This document shows, in pieces, positions 33,857 to 44,823 of a stretch of DNA of 64,000 nt. Within the stretch, counting starts at the first letter, position 1, and each line of letters begins with the position of its first letter. The translations under genes were made by a program, and so were the position numbers. This stretch comes from Panax quinquefolius. Lineage: Eukaryota; Streptophyta; Magnoliopsida; Apiales; Araliaceae. A model generated the notes under the pieces. The model ran no database searches. It saw only the letters and a program-made list of their open reading frames with translations, and was not told the DNA's origin. The stretch is taken from assembly GCA_020205615.1 (NCBI GenBank), contig CM035162.1, forward strand, positions 30,420,681 to 30,484,680, written 5' to 3'.

Positions 33857-36267
33857 TATGACGCCCCAAAAATTAGGTATCGTCCACCCATCTTGGGTCG
33901 CCACTTACATGGTACATAAATTCAAATACAACTTACTAAGTATAACTGCGTGGTATAATAATACGACATAAACCGTGAGTTTGAATACAAATTTTGTCTA
34001 CTAGATATTATACAAACTCAAAAGGAGTCCTCATTACAACTATTATCACACTATTTCACGTAATAGTGAGGACTACTAATGCTATCCTCCTGAACATTAC
34101 TCCGCTCCCCGACTGTTCCCAAATATGTTCTCATTTCAAAGAGAACAAAGGAAAGAAAGGGTGAGCTCAACTAGCCCGAAGAAGAAATATTATGACTAAG
34201 ATAATGCGTAATAAATTATCATTAGCCTTCAACAAAGTTAAACCGATAAAATACAATAGACAACCAGGTTTAATCAAGCAATGAATAAGAAATCCATTAA
34301 AAGAGTCAATTAGAGAATAAAGTCTACTATCTTTTAGGTTTTAAAAGGTTTTCATCAATTTTTATCGGCGAGACTCAAATTTTAATAAATAAACCACCAC
34401 ATCTAATCATCCCCGCACTACTCATGGCCAAGGATTTTCATCAAATTATCAATGGTCATGACTATACCGAATCACCCCCGGTCATAATCATACCAAAAAC
34501 TATCCATCAACGCATTACAGCAATCGAGGACTTTTGTCACATCATTTATATCAAGTCATGATTATACCGAATGATCCTCGGTCATAATCATACTAAGTTC
34601 ATCTATGCACGTAAGCCAAAGATAACATAATATAACATGAGGATGATGACAATGACATAATAATTCAATAAAACAAGTTCAAGAATTATTTAATCCATGA
34701 ATTATTAACGTCCAAATTATCAACATGATAATCTTTGCTTTCAGTAGAGTTAAATTCAAGAATGATCGTAAGAATATTTCCATGAAAGATATCTTTGGAT
34801 GAAACGCAAATATCAAGGATATTCTACTAATTTCATGGAGTATAGAAGTCAAAGTTTTAACCAACCGGGTATAATAAAGAATGGAATAACAAAAGAAATC
34901 ACCATGCATGCGGTGCCATAGATGTATGAAAGTTATTCCAATGTAATAATAATAACGGAACCAAAGTCGTGAAATTCACACCGACAGTGATGTTCCAACA
35001 GAATAATAAAGATGGAACCAGATCCTAAAAAACACACGATAGGATATTCCAACAGAATGATAAAGATTTTAACCAGTCCCGGTGTAAAACACATGCATGT
35101 GATGTTCCAATGAATAATAAAAATTAACCCGGTCCCAGTAAAACACATGCATGTGATGTTCCAACATGTAATAATAGAAGAATGTCACCAAGTATAGGGT
35201 AAACCACATGATACAAAGTTATTCTAATGTAATAATAAGCAATGGAATAACATAAGGATTTCACCAAGTATAGGTATCCACAGATACAAAGTTATGTATA
35301 GGGTATGCCACTTTTACAAAAGTTATTCCAATGTAATAATAAATGAATGGAATAATGTAAGTTCTCTTCAAGAAGAAGAATAACACCCTCACTACGTAAA
35401 AAGAACCTAATATAGAAGTAGTGAAGTAGCAGTAATACTCTTCTTCTTTCTATAACTTTCTCTCTATAGCTTCTCTCTATAATTTCTCTCTCTGAGAGTT
35501 TCAATGAATTCGTAAGAAAATAATGAAGGAATGAGCTTCTATTTATATAAAAATGGAATGCATAAGAATTAATCCATGAACGGTCCAGATTGATTTACTT
35601 TAATCGACGGTCCATATTTAAAGAAAAAAATCTTTTAAATAAAATATAATATATTCTATTTATATAAAAACATTTTACTATGCAAACACTATGCAATAAT
35701 ACTATGCAAAACACTATGCAACACTATGCATAATAAAATATAATATATTCTATTTATAGTAATAACTTTAATAAAGTATTCTATTTTATATAAAAGATAT
35801 TTCGCTTTATTACGTTAATAATACTGAATAAAACAAAACGTCATTATCGTTATAATAATTCATATTATTAATCGACAATAATGGAATCAAACCGAGTGAC
35901 TTCTCACATAAGCATCAATAATCAATACCGCAATGTTACTATACAACCACACGACATCGTACTTTTACTACCGAGTAGTTCAACAAGAACTACCAGTAAA
36001 ACTTCCGCCGTTATTTCAATAAAATATTTTTGTCGCTTTCAAAACGACAATAATTCGCTAGGTCCACCAATGATTGAGCCGTTGTATTTAATATTCCCTC
36101 GCTAAATCAAATATTCCCCACCAATCGAATATAATATAACCACTGTGATACTTTGCAAAATTTATAAATACTACCCACAACTATAATATTATCTCAAATT
36201 CACACCATAATATAAAAATTATTTTGACAAAATTTAAATCTTTATTGATAAAATCTGGGGTCTCACA
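33857..36267 (-). mobile_element. 3' LTR of element D
   Basis: TGTGAGACCCC at 36267 (minus strand) to GGGGCGTCATA at 33857, where the usual CACA end shows one C-to-T change. Length 2411 bp. TATA TTTATATAAATAG at about 35540-35553 (minus), leader minisatellite at 34930-35350. Confidence 0.92.
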
Positions 36268-36280
36268 ATCTCCCTCCTTA
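36268..36280 (-). other. Polypurine tract of element D
   Basis: The complement of ATCTCCCTCCTTA directly precedes the TG of the 3' LTR. Confidence 0.85.
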
Positions 36281-36429
36281 TGGAATTTCTCACTCGAAAT
36301 TAGGGTACGACTGATATGATAAAGAGGTGAGGATACCTTGAATACCTTTATCGTTGAAAACATTAAATTCATCTTTGCAATCCTACCAAAGATATTCATT
36401 AACAATTCATCTTTGCACTACTACAGCCA

Positions 36430-37350
36430 AAGATATTTATTAACAATTCATCTTTGCACTACTGGCCAAAGATGTAAAACCAATAATGCCGAGACTCACT
36501 TTAATAGTATCACGACCACGAATTATCCATGCACCACCGCTAAGGATATTCGTGTTTTCAATTACTGATTATGATTATACCAACAATGCCTCGGTCATAA
36601 TCATACCAAGTCCATCTATGCACGTAAGCCAAAGATGACTTTGAACGCATCCATGAATTAATATTTCATTCTTGAGACTCAAATTCCAATAATTAATCCA
36701 CATCATCGAATCATCCCCGCACTACGTGCCAAGGATATTCATTAGTATCACGACCACAAATTATCCATGCACTACTACCAAAGATAATTGTGTTTTCAAT
36801 TACTGATTATGATTATACCAAACAATCCTCGTCATAATCATACCAAGTCCATCTATGCACGTAAGCCATGTATGACTTTGAACACATCCATGAATTAATA
36901 TTTCATTCTTTGAGACTCAAATTTCAATAATTAATCCACATCATCGAATCATCCCCGCACTTTCGTGCCGAGGATATTCATTAAGATCACGACCACAAAT
37001 TATCCATGCACTACTACCCAAAGATAATTGTGTTTTCAATTACTGTTATGATTATACCAACAATCCACGGTCATAATCATACCAAGTCCATCTATGCACG
37101 TAAGCCATGATGACTTTGAACGCATCCATGAATTAATATTTCATTCTTTGAGACTCATTTCAATAATTAATCCACATCATCGAATCATCCCCGCACTACG
37201 GGCCAAGGATATTCATTATTAGTATCACGACCACAAATTATCCATGCACTACTACCAAAAGATAATTGTGTATTCATTTACTAAGTTATGATTATACCGA
37301 ATAATCCGTCGGTCATAATCATACCAAGTCCATCTATGCACTACAGCCAC
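36430..37350 (-). repeat. ~237-bp tandem repeat, three units plus a partial, in element D
   Basis: TTGAACGCATCCATGAATTA recurs at 36641, 36878 (one change) and 37116, spacings 237 and 238, and a degraded edge lies near 37348. Each unit combines a GATTATGATTATACC...TAATCATACC palindrome, ATCTATGCACGTAAGCC, and a CTACTACCAAAGATAAT word. C has only about one such unit but amplified a 58-bp part of it six times. Confidence 0.85.
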
Positions 37351-37379
37351 GTATGACTTTCAACATAATATAAACACGA

Positions 37380-38560
37380 GGATAATGATATAAAGAATCA
37401 ATCAAATGAGATAAAGGATAAATATTAAACATTTATAATATAATTTATCCAGATTCAAGAATATCCCCATGTTATCAATCACTTAATAATCTCATAATCT
37501 AATATCATTAATATTATAACAATATTTTAATCACTTTTTAAATTTATAAACAATTTATCTCAATTGTTTACGCTTTTACCATATAATGCATTTAATCATT
37601 CAAAATGCCATACTCATAAGATATCATCACCAATTATCAAATCCTCATCAAAAATATGCATATACTCTATATAGGATTCTCTAGCCATAAAATCCTATTT
37701 TCAACTTTCATTACTTCACATAACATATTTAACTCATATGTTCAGAATTAAACTATTTTCATGAAAAATACCAAATCAGCCCCAAAAATATTTCTTTTCT
37801 GGGATTTAGCATAATATAGTCCCATAATGAAAATATATTTTTCTCGAATTTTAAAATTCATTTACTATTTTTAAAAATCAATTTCCACTTAATTCCTTAA
37901 GAAATTAGCTACCTCAAGTTTAACTCCAAAATTCCCAAATCTTGGCAGGACCTTACACATGTTAACGTGAGCTTCCAGTTTAAATTTCATGGTCATCGGA
38001 GTTATAGAACTCCTGGTTATAGCGTTTTTATTTGGAAAACCTAAATATTGAAATAGTCATAACTTGCTCATTTTAAGTCGAAATGAGCTCATTTTTGGAC
38101 AGGAGGTACTTTATACCATATACCTTCATGTCCCAAAAGGCCAGAATTTTTCTCATAATTTAAGTGGCCGAAACAGTCCCTTAAAGTTTCGGGCAGTAGT
38201 ATTTTCGAAATTTACAGCTTTTACCTCCTTTGCTAAAATCAGTCCACACAAAAATCTACAACACCTTTTCCAGTAATTCCACTTGGATTAGTTAGGTAAC
38301 TCATAGATCTAACTCTAGGACTTGACCACATTCAAAAATTCAAAATATAATAGGAGATATGGTCAATTGAATTTTATGTTACGCTTTTCACCAAAATCGA
38401 TTTTCAACTCTTTGTGATTTCTATGAAACTTTCATGTTTTCACATAATAACCAACATAACTCATCATAAAACTTACTAATACCTCATATACCCATGATTT
38501 TCATTAGTCCTATGCTTTTATTATGACTTTCATCATAAACCACGTAAATCTGCTCATTTT
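37380..38560 (-). repeat. Non-coding filler of element D
   Basis: The complement matches 1257-2440 of element C nearly throughout. No reading frame is recognisable as a protein. The sub-block at about 37730-37880 also matches solo LTR F. Confidence 0.65.
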
Positions 38561-38562
38561 AG

Positions 38563-38645
38563 TTGAAGAAATATTTGAGGGTTTAAGAAATGGGTTTTTT
38601 ATCTTTGAATCAATACAAAATTCGATTTCACGCTCTAAGTAGGTT
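38563..38645 (-). pseudogene. Deletion join: RT start fused to RNase H fragment in element D
   Basis: On the minus strand, bases for the RT-proximal KPIS.. region are followed at once by the RNase H word TCAAATATTTCTTCAACT, exactly as in C at 1195-1256. The outer frame is broken in both. Confidence 0.8.
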
Positions 38646-39030
38646 AAGAAGTCTTCATAAATACGCTTAGGAAATTTATTAATAATAGAAATATCATTCA
38701 AAATCTGTGACTCTCATCTAAGACTTGGATAAGACGTCACATTGATACCAACTCGTGACTTCTATCCCTTAACCTAGATAGTACCTCACAATGATACCTA
38801 TAAACTTGCCATCTTCATTCACGATGTCGCCTCTGAAGCCCGGCTTTGCAGCATTCCACTCAAGGAAGTTAACAACGAAAGGTTCGGGGCTCTTTTATGG
38901 CTTGATATGATAATGATTAACTTTAGGATTTGGTTACTTTGAATTGCAGAATGTGTTTGTTATAAATATAAAAGCTAACAACCTTACGAAAAGCATGATG
39001 AGTAGCTAACCAATTGACTCAAAAATCACA
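38646..39030 (-). pseudogene. Protease-to-RT linker of element D
   Basis: The minus strand has decayed bases matching A's 11000-11330 (for example the complement of GAAACCATTGAAGT-type text and of ATGATATTTCTATTATTAAT), with an inserted or rearranged segment around 38700-38890 also seen in C (950-1110). There is no usable frame. Confidence 0.55.
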
Positions 39031-39330
39031 TCAAAGGCAAATATTTTCAAAAGATAAGATCGACAGTAACGTGAAAATGTTTATTTGAATTAAACAAGAT
39101 TTAAAAATAGTAAGCGTAACGAAGGCTCCTACTAACGAAGTTTCAACCAATAAGTCAAAGTTTAACTTCTTCTTGAGAGTCAAATTCAAACGTTGAATGC
39201 AACTAGGTGAAATAAAAGAGTGGGTAGAATCGGTATCTAACACGATAGACTTCGCAAGAGCTTACGATTAACTTACCCGTGATAATTTTATTCAGTTCCT
39301 CGTCACGAAAAAAAAACGCCTCTCTTAAAC
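39031..39330 (-). pseudogene. Protease of element D
   Basis: The frame 39243-39031 reads LDTDSTHSFISPSCIQRLNL. The usual DSG catalytic triplet is replaced (Gly lost), and the frame ends before FDVILG. It matches the protease of A at the same place. Catalytically dead as written. Confidence 0.75.
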
Positions 39331-40471
39331 TACATCGGCCGGTTTGTCTGGGACAACCTTTGGTGCCTCCATCCTAGTTGAATTTGTCTTGATGAACGAC
39401 AAAAATCGAGCTAAGTGGCCTTCTCTTCCACAATTATAACATGCTTTGATGGCATGGCGCAGCCGGATCGATGTGTCCTCTCCTCCGTGATTTGAAGCAT
39501 ACGATAGGTGGTCCTTCTCCTTCCTTAACAACAGTCTTTGGTCGACGCCTTTTTCATCATTGTTGAATCTCCTTTTCTTGAAATGTCCATTCTTATTATT
39601 TTGGCCCTCGATTACCACCGGCGTGGTTACCATATCCGCCCGTTGATTTCCTCCACGCTTGTTGTCACCGCTCGATGACTACTCTACGGTATTATAATTT
39701 TGCCACCGCTTCTTTTAGTTGCGTTGACTCGTTATCGCTCCCACTAATCGAGCCCTATTTACAACATCTCAATAAAACACAGCTTTATGAGAAATAAGAT
39801 GTTGACGATCTCTCGCTTCAAACCTCTTAAAAACATTCGCCATTCTCTCTTCATTATCCACCAAGTGGGACGAATCGTGATAACTCCGCAAATTTTGCCT
39901 CGTGTCATGCACACCTGGCCATATTGTTTTGTTCCAACTTGATAAACTCCACCTCCTTCATGTGGCGAATACTTTCGTGAAAGTATTTGTCGTTGAACAG
40001 CCTCCTCGAACTTCTCCCAAGATATCTTCAAGATCTGCAAGAAGTTGAGTACGCTTTTACCGATTCCCACCAAGAATCGCCTCTCCGCGAAACATAAAGG
40101 CGCAAAGGAACCTTTTGCTCATCGAGCATCCCAAGACATCAAATATCTTGGTAATCATGCTTAATCCATGCTTCCGCCGTAAGTGGTTTTGCTCTCCTTA
40201 AACTCCGGTGGTCCCAACTCCTTGAATTGTTTAGCGGTGACCGCCGAGAGTTTTCCGTGTTTCCACCCCACGCTTTTGGACAGAGTCGCTCTCTTTGATG
40301 TTGCATGAATTCTAAAACCTTTTAAACGCATCATCATTCATCAATCGATCGGTGTTGTTGTTTACAAGAGGATTATCGCCATCCCGTCAGACATTGTCCT
40401 CGATTATCGATCCGTGGAGAATCAACAGCCTCCTCGTGCTCCATTGCTATTCTCAACATTCTGGATGCCAT
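39330..40471 (-). pseudogene. gag of element D, broken but nearly full length
   Basis: The start ATG is at 40471 on the minus strand (MASRMLRIAMEHE-like opening). Core pieces appear in several frames: complement of 40120-40240 for the GPPEF...IKQ..KIF block, 39759-40073, and 39325-39633 with a lysine-rich hinge and ACYNCGREGHLARF. The last zinc-knuckle Cys is lost through an extra T. Several shifts. It keeps far more gag than C, so the two copies lost different parts of gag. Confidence 0.8.
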
Positions 40472-40640
40472 TTTCAAACACCGCCACAAAATAAGGGTTA
40501 ATTGACATGCAACATATTATCACTATATACTACGACCGACCAATCAAATACCAAATAAACTTAGTAGGTCATACTAGCGAAGGAATTCTCCGCCTCTCCT
40601 CCTAGTTCTATTCTCACATCTTAGCCGTGGATCATATCCT

Positions 40641-40655
40641 AAGCTCGATACCAAC
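40641..40655 (-). other. Primer-binding site of element D
   Basis: The complement of CTCGATACCAAC gives GTTGGTATCGAG directly after the LTR end, the same initiator-Met type as in A, with one change. Confidence 0.75.
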
Positions 40656-43075
40656 CGCGCCCCAAAATTAGGTATACGCCACCCATCTTGGGTCGCCACT
40701 TACATGGTACATAAATTCAAATACAACTTACTAATATAACTGTCGCAATACAATACGACATAAACCGTGAGTTTGAATACAAATTTTGTCTACTAGATAT
40801 TATACAAACTCAAAAGGAGTCCTCATTACAACTATTATCACACTATTTCACGTAATAGTGAGGACTACTAATGCTATCCTCTCGACCATTACTCCGCTCC
40901 CCGACTCGTCTCAAATTATGTTCTCATTTCCGAAGAGAACAAAGGAAAGAAAGGGGTGAGCTCAACTAGCCCAAAGAAGAAATATTATGACTAAGATAAT
41001 GCGTAATAAATTATCATTAGCCTTCAACAAGTGTTAAACCGATAAAATACAATAGACAACCAGTTTAACTGCAGCGGAATAAGAAATCCATTAAAAGAGT
41101 CAAGTAGAGAATAAAGTCTACTATCTTTTAGGTTTTAAAAGGTTTTCATCAATTTTTATCACGAGACTCAAATTTTAATAAATAAACTACCACATCTAAT
41201 CATCCCCGTACTACGGCCAAGGATTTTCATCAAATTATCAATGGTCATGACTATACCGAATCACCCCGGTCGTCATAATCATACCAAAACTATCCATCAC
41301 CGCATTACAGCCATCGAGGACTTTTTTGTCACATCATTTATATCAAGTCATGATTATACCGAATGATCCCTAGTCATAATCATACTAAGTTCATCTACGC
41401 ACGTAAGCCAAAAAGATAACATAATATAACACGAGGATGATGACAATGACATAATAATTCAATAAAACAAGTTCAAGAATTATTTAATCCATGAATTATT
41501 AACGCCCAAATTATCAACATGATACTTTGTTTGTAGAGTTAAATTCAAGAATGATCGTAAGAATATTTCCATGAAAAGATATCGGATGAAACGCAAATAT
41601 CAAGGATATTCTACTAATTTCATGGAGTATAAAGTCAAAGTTTTAACCAACCGGGTATAATAAAGAATGGAATAACAAAAGAAATCACCACGCATGCGGT
41701 GACTTGCATGATGACAAAAGTTATTCCAACAGTAATAATAATAATAACGGAACGTGTCGTGAAATTCACAATCGGATGTGGATGTTCCAATGTAATAATA
41801 AAGATGGAACCAGATCCTGTAAAAACACACGATAGGATATTCCAACAGAATGATAAAGATTTTAACCAGTCCCATGTAAAACACACGCATGTGATGTTCC
41901 AACAGTAATAATAAAAAATCGGAACCAGTCCTGTGTAAACACATGCGCATGTGATGTTCCAATGTAATAATAGAAGAATGTCACCAAGTATAGGTAAACC
42001 ACAGATACAAAGTTATTCTAATGTAATAATAAGCAATGGAATAACATAAGGATTTCACCAAGTATAGGTATGCTGCGAGATATAAAGTTATGTATAGGGT
42101 ATGCCACTTTTACAAAAGTTATTCCAATGTAATAATAGTGAATGGAATAATGTAAGTTCTCTTCAAGAAGAAAGAATAAAACCCTTACTGTAAAAAGAAC
42201 CTAATATAAGTAGTGAAGTAAGAAATATCACTTCTTCTTCTTTCTATAACTTTCTCTCTATAAATTTCTCTATAATTTCTCTCTGTAGTTTCAATGAATT
42301 CGTAAGAAAATAATGAAGGAATGAGCTTCATTTATAGGAAAATGGAATGCATAAGAATTAATCCATGAACTATCTCAGATTGATTTACTTTAAATCTGAC
42401 TATCCATATTTAAAGAAAAATCTTTAAATAAAATATAATATATTCTATTTATATAAAAACATTTTACTACGCAAACACTATGCAATACTATGCAAAACAC
42501 TATGCAAAAACACTATGCAACACTATACGCATAATAAAATATAATATATTCTATTTATGTAATAACTTTAATAAAAAGATTCTATTTTATATAAAGATAT
42601 TTCGCTTTTATTACGTTAATAATAATGAATAAAACAAAAGCGTCATTATCGCTATAATAATTCATATTATTAATCGACAATAATGGAATCAAACCGAGTG
42701 ACTTCTCACATAAAGATCAATAATCAATACCGCGTAATACTACGCAACCACACGACATCGCATTTTTACTACCGAAAGTAGTTCAACAAGAACTACGGTA
42801 AAACTTCCGCCGTTATTTCAATAAAATATTTTTGTCGCTTTCTCAATCCGATAATAATTTCATTGTAGGTCCACCAATGATTGAGCCATTGTATTTAATA
42901 TTCCCTCGCTAAATCAAATATTCCCCACCAATCGAATATAATATAACCACTTGCATACTTTGCAAAATTTATAAATACTACCCACAACTATAATATTATC
43001 TCAAATTCACACCATAATATAAAAAATTATTTTGACAAAATTTAAATCTTTATTGATAAAATCTGGGGTCTCACA
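40656..43075 (-). mobile_element. 5' LTR of element D
   Basis: TGTGAGACCCC at 43075 to a damaged end (GGGGCGCG) at 40656, 2420 bp. TATA region near 42330 (minus), leader minisatellite 41700-42130, U5 hairpin words 41180-41420. Very close to the 3' LTR. Confidence 0.92.
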
Positions 43076-43099
43076 AATTTTGTCAGGTCTAATCTTAGC

Positions 43100-44823
43100 C
43101 AAACCGTCCGTAAGTATTATAATTATGGGATTATAATAGATTATAATTTTAAGACATAATTTTATGATTATGTTTGTTTTGTTTATCATTATTTAAATGA
43201 TTGGATAAAAACTTACCGTTTAAACTAACACATCCTTGTTACTAACAAAGATATCATATTTTATTAGTTTAAATATAGATAAAAAAGATAAGATACATTG
43301 ATCTTTTTAAACAAAATTAAAGGTTAATTTTGTCCATAAATTTTTAGTCTAAAATGGTAGAGATTATAATACTTAATTAGACATGATATTAAATTGTTTC
43401 TTCTTTCAAAACTAATATTCTCAAGTTTATTTTTAAAACAAACAAAATACTCGATTAATAGTCCAACTCAAATATAATATTTGTAAATAAACATAAACTT
43501 AACCAATACTTTGGAGGATAGTCAATTGGACCACCTCATTAAAAATGATAAAGAATACTACAACACTCTTAACAAAATTTAAAAAAGACTTTTCCAATTT
43601 TTTAATTGGTTTACTGACCAGAACACTGACCAGAACCTAACAGAACAATATTTAATTATTAATTTTTAAAAAAATTGATATCTTCACATGTATTGTTAAT
43701 TTTTTATATGATCTTCTTATATATGAGCATAGTGTAAGTGTCATCTTCATATAAAAAAAATTATGTAAAAATATCAAAATACACGTAAAATAATATTCTA
43801 ATTTAAAATAATCAAAATTATATTAATTTTAAATTTAAAAATATTTTAAATGGATTTAAATAGTAACGTTATATTTGGAAGGAAGGGAGTATTAAATTTG
43901 ATAGACATGAGATAGTGATTAAAAAAGATTTGAAAAAAGAACGGTGACTAAAAAAAGCCGCAAATTCCCAGTTGAAAATAATAATTAATAATAAAAATAA
44001 TAAAAAAAAGGTGAAGTTTTCTCTCTCCTACGAAGACGGTTAGTTGATGTATCGATACAAATAAGGCAGGTGACGCCATGGATAACGCAACCCAAACCCA
44101 GCAAGGAAGCGTGACAACACACCAACCGTCACCTAAACGACTTCATCTGCTAAACACAGTCAACAGCAATTTCTCTCTTCTCTTTGAAAGCTAAAAGTAT
44201 CAATCAAGGAAACTTCCCAATAACTTACCCAAAAAGGAAAGAAACTTCCCATAAAAGTAACTTTTCTAATTTTCATTGATTGGGTTTAGTTGGATCTTGC
44301 TGATACGTTGAAGTTTTATCTCAAATCGTTCTATTTTGATTGGTTTTGGGTATAATTTGTCTTGGTTTTGTTTGTGTGATCAGTTTGATTCTGTTTGTTG
44401 TGGAAATTCAACAGAGATCTGATTGTGTTTGTAGGGATTTGGTTATTGCGATTTCTGTCATCTGTTTGGACAATTATGGGTTCTGTTCTTTAATAGTATA
44501 TCTCTTGTACTGATTACAATGGGTTTTGGAAATGTTACCAAAAGGGTTCATTGATTGATTCAATTTCTCTAGAACAAGTATCATTGGAAGAGAGGTGAGA
44601 AGTTGTTCATATTACAAGTTTTCTTTGTTTCCTCCTGATTTTGAGCATGTAGGATACTTTTACTCTTGTGAAATGGCTACAACAATTACTTTCCATTCAT
44701 TGGCTTGATTAGCTTTCTATACTGGGAATCTATAGAAATTAGTAGTCATGTATTGGTTGAACTTTTTAGCCATTTAGATGTATATTATAACTCAAAGCAG
44801 GACTAATTTCTAACTTATAGGCA
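43100..44823 (+). promoter_or_regulatory. Upstream region and 5' leader of the NPR3/4-like gene
   Basis: AT-rich DNA without a gene up to about 44000. AGTCAA at 43520 and 44158 is the complement of the W-box core TTGACT, a WRKY binding site common near defence genes; two short matches are weak evidence. A CT-rich stretch at 44020-44030 and CTCTCTTCTCTTTGAAAG at 44175-44192 look like a leader. ACTTATAG before GCAATGG at 44821 fits a 3' splice site, so a 5' UTR intron is likely. A MITE-like end GGAAGGAAGGGAGTA is at 43877-43891. Confidence 0.5.

Larger units (their letters stand above)
33852..43080 (-). mobile_element. Element D: complete non-autonomous Tekay-type LTR element with AATTT target duplication
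   Basis: The element is 33857-43075 (9219 bp) on the minus strand: 5' LTR 40656-43075, internal 36268-40655, 3' LTR 33857-36267. AATTT at 33852-33856 and 43076-43080 is a perfect 5-bp duplication. Internally it has PBS, gag, protease and then the same deletion join and filler as element C; RT, most of RNase H and integrase are missing. The sampled LTR stretches (33980-34080 against 40770-40870) are identical by eye, so it inserted recently compared with A. Confidence 0.92.
33585..43099. mobile_element. Small hAT-type element split by element D
   Basis: The left end TAGACTTGGCAAACGGACC begins at 33593. The right end TTTTGTCAGGTCTA stops at 43091 and pairs with the left end at 11 of 14 bases. 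Identical 8-bp flanks ATCTTAGC lie at 33585-33592 and 43092-43099, the duplication size made by hAT transposases. Without element D and one AATTT copy the element is about 275 bp (33593-33856 plus 43081-43091). It codes for nothing and depends on a helper. Confidence 0.85.
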
